Of a DNA stretch of 64,000 nucleotides, positions 26,299-35,509 are shown in pieces. The stretch is from NCBI RefSeq assembly GCF_019654915.1, contig NZ_BPET01000029.1, forward strand, positions 1-64,000. The letters are read 5' to 3'. The notes below the pieces were generated by a model that was given only the letters and a program-made list of their open reading frames with translations, did no database searches and had not been told where the DNA came from. Both the position numbers and the translations under genes were made by a program. This stretch comes from Shewanella sp. MBTL60-007. Its GTDB lineage: Bacteria > Pseudomonadota > Gammaproteobacteria > Enterobacterales > Shewanellaceae. Every line of letters begins with the position of its first letter. Within the stretch, counting starts at the first letter, position 1.

Positions 26299-26343
26299 GA
26301 ACCCTAGGGTTCCTGTAGTTTAAAATAAGCTATCCCTCCGCCA
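26299..26343 (+). pseudogene. tRNA-Ser 3'-end remnant 3
   Basis: Practically identical to remnant 1 at 25826-25870, including the GAACCCTAGGGTTC palindrome and the CTATCCCTCCGCCA end, and followed by the same terminator. Confidence 0.6.
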
Positions 26344-26351
26344 TATTTAGA

Positions 26352-26383
26352 AAAAGGGCTTCCAGTAATGGAAGCCCTTTTTC
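26352..26383 (+). terminator. Terminator after remnant 3
   Basis: AAAAGGGCTTCC pairs with GGAAGCCCTTTT across a short loop; a duplicate of the terminator at 25880. Confidence 0.88.
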
Positions 26384-26402
26384 GTATGTTTAAATAAAAG
26401 TT

Positions 26403-26446
26403 GAACCCTAGGGTTCCTATTGTTTAGAGCCGCTATCTCTGCGCCA
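26403..26446 (+). pseudogene. tRNA-Ser 3'-end remnant 4
   Basis: GAACCCTAGGGTTC at the start, ending CGCTATCTCTGCGCCA; partial acceptor end kept. Confidence 0.55.
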
Positions 26447-26457
26447 TATTCAAGATG

Positions 26458-26487
26458 AAGGGCTAGTCGAAAGACTAGCTCTTTTTC
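26458..26487 (+). terminator. Terminator after remnant 4
   Basis: AAGGGCTAGTC, GAAA loop, GACTAGCTCTT with one G-U pair, then TTT. Confidence 0.88.
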
Positions 26488-26507
26488 GTTGTAGCGTTAG
26501 TAAAATT

Positions 26508-26552
26508 GAACCTAGGGTTCCTATTACTCAAGGTCAGCTACCTCTGCGTTAT
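26508..26552 (+). pseudogene. tRNA-Ser 3'-end remnant 5
   Basis: GAACCTAGGGTTC at the start and GCTACCTCTGCGTTA at the end; the most decayed copy. No hairpin follows. From here to 26911 I see only the upstream region of gdhA, with no clear promoter. Confidence 0.4.
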
Positions 26553-26824
26553 CTATAGATACTGATAGGCTGTCTTTTGTGAACAGTTTTGTGTAACAGG
26601 GGGCTGCCTCTTAGGCTTTGTTGCTTTAATCGGCGATTGATAACCTTATTGAAGTCAACCTTGTAGCTTGATCGTTGATATGGCATACAAAATTAGTGAT
26701 TTCTCATTTTTATGGCTAATTTATTGCTGAATAATTCTTGTCTAGGGAGAATGTTTAATTTTCTTGAGGAAACACACAGGTTCAGTAAAGTATTGTATTC
26801 ATTAACCATCAATTACTGATATAA

Positions 26825-28255
<1,431 letters not shown>

Positions 28256-28271
28256 GCGAATTTGATTGATG

Positions 28272-28296
28272 AAAAGGGCCGTCTGGCCCTTTTTTG
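28272..28296 (+). terminator. gdhA terminator
   Basis: AAAAGGGCC, loop GTCT, GGCCCTTTTTT. Confidence 0.93.
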
Positions 28297-28532
28297 TTTT
28301 CTACTGTGGCATATTTAATTCGCAGGGAAACTTACGGTTAAATGGTGATGGTGTAGCTTTTTGTTCTCAACACTATCAGGTTGTTTGGGTAATATGCTGT
28401 GAAACCTTTTGTTATTTCAACTTTTCGGGTGTACTTTTAGCTTGTTGGGTAGCAATCGAACGGCCCTAAATCGGACTGGTTATCGCTATCTCCTTTCGCA
28501 TAAATTGATACTAACTGTATAAGATTGAAATC

Positions 28533-29624
28533 ATGAAAAAATCACTACTCGCTTTAGTTTTTGCCTCGGTTTTCAGTTATAACGCGAGTGCCTGTACCGG
28601 CATCACCCTATCAACTACGGCCAACGATCAGATCCAAGCGCGCACTATCGAATGGGGGCATAGCGACCTCAATAGTAAGCTGGTTGTCTCGCCTCGTAAT
28701 TACCAATATACCTCGACTATGCCGGATCAGCAGCAAGGCCTCACCTGGAAAAGCAAATATGGCTTTGCTGGGATCTCGGTGAGTGACGATCGCTTTATTG
28801 CCGAGGGGATTAACGAGAAAGGACTGACCGCCGGACTATTCTATTTCCGTAATTATGGCTCTTTGGCCAAGTACGATCCTAAGCAGACTGCAAATAATAT
28901 CACCGATATGGACTTTGTACGTTGGATGCTCAGTCAGTTTGAAACAGTTGCCGAGGTTGAAGCAGCATTAGATAAAATCAAGATTGTCACCGTTTATTTC
29001 GATCAGCAAGGTAACCCCTCGCCAACGGCGCACTGGCGTGTGTCTGATAAACAGGGCAACAGCATAGTGATTGAAATCATGGATCACGGCAAGATCAATA
29101 TCCATAAGAACACGGCTAAGGTGCTAACCAACTCTCCGGATTACAATTGGCAGGTAACCAACCTCAACAACTACATCAACTTACACCCAGGTATCAGTCC
29201 ACCACAGAAGATTAACGGTGTCGAGGCGCAATCTTTTGGTGTCGGCTCTAACTTTGTCGGCTTACCGGGGGATATCTCACCACCATCGCGATTCGTGCGG
29301 GCGGCGTTTTACGTTAATACCGCTCCTACTTTAAACAGTGCGGAGCAAGCCGTTTCACAGGCGTTCCATATCTTAAATAACTTCGATATTCCTATCGGCA
29401 GTGAGTTTAATGATAAGTCTCATATACCAGCCTTGCCCAGTGCAACCCAATGGACCTCGGTTATCGATCAGAGTAATGGGCTGCTGTTTTATAAGACCAT
29501 GCATGACAGCACGATTAAGCGAGTAGACTTGAATCAGTTGGATTTTACCGCCAAGCAGGAGCGTAAACAGAAGTTAGATAACGGCAAGTTTAGCTATCGA
29601 GAGGTGACGGTTCACACTCAGTAA
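28533..29624 (+). CDS. Exported choloylglycine hydrolase/penicillin V acylase-family amidase
   Basis: Ntn hydrolase of 363 residues acting on linear C-N amide bonds. The signal peptide ends SASA before C21, which becomes the N-terminal nucleophile after cleavage (CTGITL). Other family features: RTIEWG with catalytic Arg, a GFAGISVSDDRFIAEGINEKGLTAGLFY segment and TNSPDYNWQV. The substrate could be a penicillin-, acyl-homoserine lactone- or bile-salt-like amide; sequence alone does not decide. It stands alone. Confidence 0.85.
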   Translation: MKKSLLALVFASVFSYNASACTGITLSTTANDQIQARTIEWGHSDLNSKLVVSPRNYQYTSTMPDQQQGLTWKSKYGFAGISVSDDRFIAEGINEKGLTAGLFYFRNYGSLAKYDPKQTANNITDMDFVRWMLSQFETVAEVEAALDKIKIVTVYFDQQGNPSPTAHWRVSDKQGNSIVIEIMDHGKINIHKNTAKVLTNSPDYNWQVTNLNNYINLHPGISPPQKINGVEAQSFGVGSNFVGLPGDISPPSRFVRAAFYVNTAPTLNSAEQAVSQAFHILNNFDIPIGSEFNDKSHIPALPSATQWTSVIDQSNGLLFYKTMHDSTIKRVDLNQLDFTAKQERKQKLDNGKFSYREVTVHTQ

Positions 29625-29634
29625 AGTGGATAAA

Positions 29635-29663
29635 TGATAGCTCAAGGCTCACTTGAGCTATCA
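29635..29663. terminator. Hairpin after the Ntn hydrolase gene
   Basis: TGATAGCTCAAG (29635-29646) pairs perfectly with CTTGAGCTATCA (29652-29663). No U-tract on the plus strand. It lies between convergent genes. Confidence 0.6.
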
Positions 29664-29746
29664 AAGACGCGTACTTAGAAAGTGAGTGAGGTTTGTTGTA
29701 CAGCGCCGAACTCGTTGTCACTACGAGCTTTGCCGTAGGAGACCCA

Positions 29747-30181
29747 TTAAAATCCTCTGTGCTTCCAAAAAGCTGCTATCTTGTCTTCTTCCTCATTCAA
29801 GTGCACTTTAAAGGTCTTCTCGGCAATGACTTTGCCTTTAAGCTCTAGGGTCATGCGCCAGTTGCCGACTTTATTATGCTCGGGAGCCCAGATGGTGTCG
29901 CCTAGATAAAATTTCCAGTCGTTGGACTTTACAAACACTTCGCCGTCGAATGGTGGACGAACCTGACCATTATCATCGGGGATATTTGGATGATAGATGC
30001 AGTATTTTAGTTTTTGATTCTTAGCTTTCTTGATTTGGGCGATAAAACCAAACTCGATATCTATCTCGGCTGGTATATGCATGGTTGATTTTAATAGGCG
30101 GGGTAGGTTACTGCTCTCCTCATCCCACTGGGTGAAGATACCGCTACGAACAATAGTGACATCGGGCTTGAGTTTAGACAC
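29747..30181 (-). CDS. DUF3859-type protein
   Basis: 144 residues, no signal peptide. The pattern VRSGIFTQWDEE..., a beta-rich middle and GNWRMTLELKGKVIAEKTFKV near the end match DUF3859 proteins of unknown function. It is monocistronic. Confidence 0.65.
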   Translation of the reverse strand: MSKLKPDVTIVRSGIFTQWDEESSNLPRLLKSTMHIPAEIDIEFGFIAQIKKAKNQKLKYCIYHPNIPDDNGQVRPPFDGEVFVKSNDWKFYLGDTIWAPEHNKVGNWRMTLELKGKVIAEKTFKVHLNEEEDKIAAFWKHRGF

Positions 30182-30446
30182 TTATTGGGCTGTAACTGAT
30201 GAGTGGTATGTATATGATACTTAAAAGGTTGGGGCTTTTCACGTTTTGAAGTGCTTTTATAAGATCGTTTCCTAAGCCTCTAAGGTAACTTTTAAGTTCA
30301 GCTCCTGATTAGGCCTAATCACCGTAAAAGTACTATTTTTCGCCATAATATATCGATATATGTGAACACAGTGGGTTGAATTACTAGACATATTTATCTA
30401 GCTAGGTAGTCTAGGAGTTCTAAAATGAACAGGGAAATATCATTTA

Positions 30447-31073
30447 ATGAACTTAGCGATTCTGTATTACGTTTACGATCCTATGTGTAGCTGGTGTTGG
30501 GGGTATAGGCCGACTTGGTCTGCGCTGCAATCTAAGCTGCAAATGACTTACCCTGAGCTCAGTATCGAATATAAGTTAGGTGGCTTAGCTCCAGATAGTG
30601 ACGAGCCTATGCCCGACGATATGCAGCAATTTTTGCAGCAAACATGGAACAAGATCGCCGAGCAATTAGGTACTAAGTTCAACTTTGCTTTTTGGCGCGA
30701 TTGCCAGCCTCGCCGTTCAACCTATCCCGCCTGTCGTGCCGCTCTGTTAGCGAGAGAGATTGGCCTTGAACAAGAGATGATTCTTGCTATACAAAGGGCC
30801 TACTATTTAGAGGCTAAGAACACCTCAGATAATGCGATATTAATTAAACTCGCGGCTGAGTTGGGCTTAGATGCCGAGCTATTTGCACAAGCTCTGGATA
30901 GTGAGGCGACTAGGAGAAAACTTGAGGAGGAGGTCAGTCGTACCCGGCACCTGCCTATACAAGGATTTCCCTCAATTGTGCTGCTGGTGAATGGCGAGTT
31001 TTATCTTATCGAGCTTGATTATAAAAACTGGCAAACCAGTTTTCAGCAGATAGCGTCTTTACTGAGCGAATAG
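30447..31073 (+). CDS. DsbA-family (FrnE-like) thioredoxin-fold protein
   Basis: 208 residues without signal peptide, so cytoplasmic. The active site CSWCWG is near the N-terminus (YYVYDPMCSWCWGYRPTW), followed by an inserted helical domain and the cis-Pro loop HLPIQGFPSIVL. This matches the FrnE/DsbA-like subgroup of cytoplasmic oxidoreductases. Its gene converges with the next one, with only 7 bases between. Confidence 0.85.
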   Translation: MNLAILYYVYDPMCSWCWGYRPTWSALQSKLQMTYPELSIEYKLGGLAPDSDEPMPDDMQQFLQQTWNKIAEQLGTKFNFAFWRDCQPRRSTYPACRAALLAREIGLEQEMILAIQRAYYLEAKNTSDNAILIKLAAELGLDAELFAQALDSEATRRKLEEEVSRTRHLPIQGFPSIVLLVNGEFYLIELDYKNWQTSFQQIASLLSE

Positions 31074-31080
31074 CTTCTAA

Positions 31081-31434
31081 CTATTCAATACAGCTCACTT
31101 GATCATCGTTATTGATAGTCAGCTTCAGCACTTTCATATATTGATCATGGGTGACATAGCCACAACGACCATTAATGTAAGCCCCCGAGGATAAGCGGAT
31201 CCGATAAGCATAATCACCATCGGCTTGCTCGGTGCTATGGTGAATTCGCATGGTTTGTTTCGGAGCGATATTATCAAAGACCAGATTATTGCTAGGCAGG
31301 CTGACTTCGACTCGAGTGAGTAGCTGCCCAGACTGATTAATCACTTTTACGCTGGGCATAATAAACAGGTAGGCGTGATAGCCGATAAAAAGGCATAAAA
31401 CTGAAAAAGCCAGCATGAGTAGGCAAGTTCGCAT
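31081..31434 (-). CDS. Small membrane-anchored protein, unknown function
   Basis: 117 residues with an N-terminal hydrophobic segment (about 4-26) that could be a signal anchor. The remainder is beta-rich, with two Cys (GRCGY and VSCIE) able to form a disulfide in the periplasm. No family recognised. Confidence 0.55.
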   Translation of the reverse strand: MRTCLLMLAFSVLCLFIGYHAYLFIMPSVKVINQSGQLLTRVEVSLPSNNLVFDNIAPKQTMRIHHSTEQADGDYAYRIRLSSGAYINGRCGYVTHDQYMKVLKLTINNDDQVSCIE

Positions 31435-31562
31435 TCAATCTCCTTGATTAGGAACACTGCCGATCTTTAAACGGCATCTGAAACGCTAAGCTGTAATTAA
31501 GTATAGAAAACGCGGCAGTGATTTCATTTTATTTAGCGTCTCTATCCGCTCTATATTACTTT

Positions 31563-31602
31563 CTTAATCTTGCTCTCTTAATCTTGCTCTCTTAATCTTA
31601 CT
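31563..31602. repeat. Three short tandem 14-bp repeats
   Basis: CTTAATCTTGCTCT at 31563, 31577 and, with one change, 31591, just beyond the 3' end of the SDR gene. Confidence 0.7.
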
Positions 31603-31604
31603 CA

Positions 31605-32267
31605 TTAGCCACGCGCGATAGTGAGGTCGCTAATGTAGCCGTGTTCGCTGCTCTGTAATGCCTGTTTTAGCATACCAGCAGCTTCATCAGCGCTCATAAA
31701 GCTATCGGTATTAGCGTTTTTGCCACTGGTTGGCCAAAAGCTGGTGGCCATGCCGCCAGGATAGACAGCAATTAGCTTCATCGGACTGTTTTTTAACTCT
31801 AAGCGTACCGATTCAATTAGTGCCTTTACCGCCCATTTTGCAGCACAGTAAGTGGACTCTTCGGCTTTAGGGACCAGTGCCGCGGTGGACATCACCATTA
31901 CCACGGTCACGCTTTGATCTTTATAACGTTTGACCGCCTCGCGCAGTAAAAAAATCGCCGAGGTGACATTGTTATTGAGGAGATCTTTTATCGCCTCAGG
32001 AGATTGAGTTTCGATGGGGCCAAAATAGCCACTGCCGGCGCTATGGATTATCAACGATGGCACCGTGGCTAGGTTATCGAATAGCGCCGCTACGTCATCG
32101 GCATCGCTTAGGTCGGTAACTTGAGTCTGGCAAGCTTGGCCGATGTCTGTGGCGACTTCCTGTAAACGCTCACTATTGCGACCACTGATGCAAATTGGAC
32201 TTTCTTTGCCATATTGCTTAGCGAGTGCTGCGCCTAACCCGCTACTAGCTCCGGTTATAAGTATCAT
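31605..32267 (-). CDS. Short-chain dehydrogenase/reductase
   Basis: 220 residues. Rossmann TGASSGLG at residues 5-12 and catalytic Ser plus YCAAK (YxxxK). Substrate unknown. It lies downstream of the BCCP-like gene on the same strand with 56 bases between, so it could be in an aroQ-BCCP-SDR operon. Confidence 0.85.
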   Translation of the reverse strand: MILITGASSGLGAALAKQYGKESPICISGRNSERLQEVATDIGQACQTQVTDLSDADDVAALFDNLATVPSLIIHSAGSGYFGPIETQSPEAIKDLLNNNVTSAIFLLREAVKRYKDQSVTVVMVMSTAALVPKAEESTYCAAKWAVKALIESVRLELKNSPMKLIAVYPGGMATSFWPTSGKNANTDSFMSADEAAGMLKQALQSSEHGYISDLTIARG

Positions 32268-32323
32268 AGTGGTCCTTACTCTTTGTTCAATGGTTTGTTG
32301 ATGTTATCTCTGTTTCAGTAAGC

Positions 32324-32785
32324 TTATTCGATCTCGAGAATAGCTTGTCCAAAGTCTATCTGCTGCCCATTCTCAACCAAAATAGCGCTGATCACGCCGG
32401 TTTTGTCGGCTGTAATTCGATTGCTCATGGTCATGGCTTCGATAATACAGACCACCTCTCCGGCAGTGACTCTCTGCCCTAAGGTGCACAGTGGCTGCTG
32501 ACTCTGTTTTTCCATTAGGTAAATGGTGCCGACCATAGGTGAAATTAGCTGGTGGGCCTCATCGTCTGCAATGTCATCATAGTTATCACTGCTAGCTGTA
32601 TATGGGCGAGGCGTTGCTGGGGCTACAGCGCTGGCTGGTGCTAAGAAGGTCTGTGTGTTGGCCTGCATCGGTACAGGGCTGTGGCGACAGATCCGTACCG
32701 ACTCTTCACCCTCTTTTATCTCTAGTTCAGCGATATCAGATTCTTGTACTAGCTCTATCAGTTTCTTGATCTTACGAATATCCAT
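32324..32785 (-). CDS. AccB-like biotin carboxyl carrier protein lacking the biotinyl lysine
   Basis: 153 residues with the full AccB layout: MDIRKIKKLIELVQES at the start, a Pro/Ala-rich linker (about 40-65) and a C-terminal biotinyl/lipoyl fold (about 78-153, ISPMVGTIYL...). The biotinylation motif, normally EAMKM, reads EAMTM, with Thr119 (codon ACC, 32429-32431) at the lysine position. It therefore cannot be biotinylated in the usual way. It starts 9 bases after aroQ ends, but no accC follows; the usual order is aroQ-accB-accC. It is probably a diverged paralogue. Confidence 0.85.
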   Translation of the reverse strand: MDIRKIKKLIELVQESDIAELEIKEGEESVRICRHSPVPMQANTQTFLAPASAVAPATPRPYTASSDNYDDIADDEAHQLISPMVGTIYLMEKQSQQPLCTLGQRVTAGEVVCIIEAMTMSNRITADKTGVISAILVENGQQIDFGQAILEIE

Positions 32786-32794
32786 AGCTTGTTA

Positions 32795-33250
32795 CTAACC
32801 TTGTTTATCAGCTGCATTAATTCGTGCAATCGCGGCTTGCAGTGCGAACTGATAACCCTGGGCACCTAAGCCGCAGATCACGCCAATGGCTTTGTCTGAA
32901 AAGTAGGAGTGATGACGGAACGGCTCGCGGCTGTGCACATTAGAAAGGTGCACCTCAATAAAGGGAATGGCGACGCCAAGCAGAGCATCTCTAAGAGCGA
33001 CACTTGTGTGGGTAAAGGCGGCTGGGTTGATGATCACCATATCGGCATCACTGTTGTGAATGGCCTCAATAAGTAGATGCTCGGCGTTGGATTGAATGTG
33101 CTCTAACTCGACTCCGGCCGCTGCCGCGCTTTGCTTAAGATCTTCGACAATCTGCTCCAGAGTATGGTGACCATAATGACCGGGCTCACGACGTCCGAGT
33201 AAGTTTAAATTGGGACCATTGACTAATAGGATCTTGGCTTGACTGCTCAT
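32795..33250 (-). CDS. aroQ: Type II 3-dehydroquinate dehydratase AroQ
   Basis: Shikimate-pathway enzyme converting 3-dehydroquinate to 3-dehydroshikimate, 151 residues. The signature [20 protein letters not shown] contains the catalytic Tyr. [16 protein letters not shown] and [18 protein letters not shown] carry the substrate and His residues. ATG 33250 is chosen for its AAGGGAA ribosome site; the ATG at 33271 adds seven residues without one. The BCCP-like gene follows at 9 bases. Confidence 0.93.
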   Translation of the reverse strand: MSSQAKILLVNGPNLNLLGRREPGHYGHHTLEQIVEDLKQSAAAAGVELEHIQSNAEHLLIEAIHNSDADMVIINPAAFTHTSVALRDALLGVAIPFIEVHLSNVHSREPFRHHSYFSDKAIGVICGLGAQGYQFALQAAIARINAADKQG

Positions 33251-33400
33251 GAGTATTCCCTTGCTATACACCTTGAATGCGTGCTGAGTGAGTGGGCGCT
33301 TATAGCGTTGATTTCAACAAAAAAACTGCTGCTTGTCGAACATTGTAGAGTGAATGGCAAAATAAGTGAGTATTTCTCAACAGCAGCGCAAGTATCGGCA

Positions 33401-33868
33401 CTAAAAGCTGGGCTTATTTTGCCTTAGGGCCTTAGTGGCTCCCTTTTGCTTTTTGGCATCGACACGGCGGCGCTGACTGCCCTTAGTCGGTTTAGTAGCT
33501 ATGCGCTTTTTCTGCACCGCATTTACACTCGCTATCAGGGCGATAAACTGCTCCAGTGCTGTTTGGCGGTTAAAATCTTGGCTACGGCTCTGTTGGCACT
33601 TAATGATGATTTTGCCGCTCTTGGTGATGCGATGATCGGCTTTGGCGAGCAAGCGCTGCTGATAATATTCTGGTAGCGAGGATTGCTTGATATCAAAAAT
33701 CAGCTGCGCCGCCGTTGACACCTTATTGAGATGTTGCCCACCTGCGCCGCTAGAGCGGATAAATTGCCACTCCAGTTCATTGTCTTGAATCGATACTGAG
33801 TTAGATATCTTTATTGCTGCCAAAAAGTCACATCCATTATTTTTAGTGCGTGTTGGAATTCTGTTCAC
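33401..33868 (-). CDS. arfB: Ribosome rescue hydrolase ArfB (YaeJ)
   Basis: Peptidyl-tRNA hydrolase acting on stalled ribosomes. The GGQ motif is in RSSGAGGQHLNKVSTA, and the C-terminal tail is very rich in Lys and Arg (KKRIATKPTKGSQRRRVDAKKQKG), which in ArfB enters the mRNA channel. ArfB proteins usually start a few residues before ISNSVSI, so a TTG at 33823 may be the true start; the 155-residue frame from ATG 33868 is the maximum. Confidence 0.88.
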   Translation of the reverse strand: MNRIPTRTKNNGCDFLAAIKISNSVSIQDNELEWQFIRSSGAGGQHLNKVSTAAQLIFDIKQSSLPEYYQQRLLAKADHRITKSGKIIIKCQQSRSQDFNRQTALEQFIALIASVNAVQKKRIATKPTKGSQRRRVDAKKQKGATKALRQNKPSF

Positions 33869-34017
33869 GCTCGGTCTTAGATTGCCTTAGGTCAATATTA
33901 ACAGACTTTTAGCGCAAATAAGGGCCGAGTCCACTTTTCCTTCACTCTGGGTTTGCTATTATCAAGCAATATTGAAGTACCTATTGCTTCAGCTATTTTG
34001 TGTTATGGAGCCAATCT

Positions 34018-34389
34018 ATGCTGTGTAAGATCCCTGATATTGCCAAGGGCGTGATCAGTTTATTCGCTAGTGGGCGCTTGTCGACCGAAGATTATGGTCA
34101 GATCATGCAGCCGCTAATCGAAAGTTATCGTGATACCACGGGCAAGACCTGCATCTATGTTGAAGCCGATGTGCTGTTAGAAGGCTGGCAGCATGAGTCG
34201 CTAGCGGGCAGTGGTGAGGTGCAGTTGCCTAACTTTGACGCCCTAGTGCTAGTGGGTGGGCCCGATTGGTTTGGTAATGCAGTGAGGCTGATGGGGCCAT
34301 TTATGCAAGGTGAGGTAGCTTGGTATCCCCTAGAGCAAAAAGCGCTAGCCGTGCAATGGGTTGCTGCGCGTACCGAGCAGTGTGAATAA
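34018..34389 (+). CDS. SpoIIAA-like (STAS-fold) protein
   Basis: 123 residues from ATG 34018, with GGAG seven bases upstream; a GTG at 34000 has no ribosome site. The fold pattern (ISLFASGRLSTEDYGQIMQPLIESYRD, then IYVEADVLLEGW) matches the SpoIIAA-like family, whose role is unclear. Monocistronic. Confidence 0.65.
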   Translation: MLCKIPDIAKGVISLFASGRLSTEDYGQIMQPLIESYRDTTGKTCIYVEADVLLEGWQHESLAGSGEVQLPNFDALVLVGGPDWFGNAVRLMGPFMQGEVAWYPLEQKALAVQWVAARTEQCE

Positions 34390-34462
34390 TTTTGATTTAA
34401 TTTTGGTATCATTAGCCAAGATTGCTTTTTAATGTCGCGTATAAATATAGAAGGATTTACGA

Positions 34463-34639
34463 ATGTCTTTATCTAAACTGTCAGGATTATCATTGGTTTG
34501 TGCACTGGTTTTTGGTTTAAGCGCGTGCGCTCCAGAGGTTGGCAGCGAAGCTTGGTGTAAGCAGATGAAAGAAAAACCATCGGGCGATTGGACAGCGAAT
34601 GAAGCTGCTGATTATGCAAAGCATTGTGTATTCAAATAA
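34463..34639 (+). CDS. Small DUF3012-type lipoprotein
   Basis: 58 residues from ATG 34463 behind AAGGA. The signal peptide with lipobox LSAC is followed by a compact conserved region (PEVGSEAWCKQMKEKP, then ANEAADYAKHCVF) typical of DUF3012 lipoproteins of proteobacteria. Function unknown. Confidence 0.8.
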   Translation: MSLSKLSGLSLVCALVFGLSACAPEVGSEAWCKQMKEKPSGDWTANEAADYAKHCVFK

Positions 34640-34748
34640 TTATTAATGTTCGGCTCGCATTGAAAATGAGAGCGAGTTCACTAAGAGTTAGATAATAACT
34701 TGTTCGGTGTGAACTTTCGTTTATGATGCGAGTCATATTGAATAGAGT

Positions 34749-35228
34749 GTGCTAACACTAAGATTTTTAAACCGAATTTATAGGTGCAGTTTGCGTTTAT
34801 TTACTCCTCAATCTCTATATAAAATGGCAGCGTTGCTGATTGCCGTTGTCCTCCTGCAGTTTGCAGGCGGCAGCATCGGCGCGCACCAGCTGCATTTAGG
34901 AGATCACGAGGAGGAAAGTGCCCAACACCCGCATTTACAGTTTACTGCCGATGTGACCACATTCACTGAATGTGTAGACTGTACCTGCTCATTGGATCCG
35001 CAAGCGAGTGTGAGTGTCGAAGAACCTGCACATAGCCATACCGTGAGCAAAACTGAATCTAAGAACTTCGATCTTTGCTTAGACTGTCCTTGTCATGGTG
35101 GTCATGTAACGACCATGTCATTTGTTACTATGGTGCCATCAGTACCGGTGAGCGACGAGCTAAACAGTATCGATGTCCAATATTTACCTCCAGAACAACT
35201 TCCTGATTATCGCCCTCCAATTGTTTAA
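34749..35228 (+). CDS. Secreted Cys/His-rich protein heading the metal-efflux cluster
   Basis: Up to 159 residues from a GTG. The start is uncertain, since the hydrophobic signal (MAALLIAVVLLQFAGGS) begins only at residue 26. The mature part contains His-rich HQLHLGDHEEE and two copies of a CxDCxC motif: C75-C78-C80 and C110-C113-C115, the second followed by HGGH. These look like metal sites. Located 281 bases upstream of the RND genes in the same direction, it may be a periplasmic metal chaperone or sensor. No named family recognised. Confidence 0.6.
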   Translation: MLTLRFLNRIYRCSLRLFTPQSLYKMAALLIAVVLLQFAGGSIGAHQLHLGDHEEESAQHPHLQFTADVTTFTECVDCTCSLDPQASVSVEEPAHSHTVSKTESKNFDLCLDCPCHGGHVTTMSFVTMVPSVPVSDELNSIDVQYLPPEQLPDYRPPIV

Positions 35229-35509
35229 CCCTATCGGGGTTGAAGTTCGGTTTGGTGGTTGACCATCTATGGCCCAGTGGCCAAATAGCCTGACTTCCTC
35301 TTCGCTAAATCTTTATCAAAATACTGTGTGAATTTTGCCGTGACCGGCCGACGTAATGCTATTGCGCTAGCTGCAGGGTGATATTCATGCCGACCTAATA
35401 TCGATTTACACCCGAGCAAGAGTCATTCAGCACCAAATTGAATCTGATGTGATATCTAGATTCAAGGATTGCTGTCTCAACTGATCTTGCAGGGTTGATA
35501 GGATCCGCG

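Noticed and set aside
25826..26520. GAACCCTAGGGTTC palindromes considered as operators
   Set aside because: They recur in the tRNA-derived fragments and include the tRNA T-arm CTAGGGTTC, so decay of duplicated tRNA is simpler than a regulator.
28266..28469. 67-codon frame after gdhA
   Set aside because: It starts at the gdhA terminator, has no ribosome site and no recognisable protein features.
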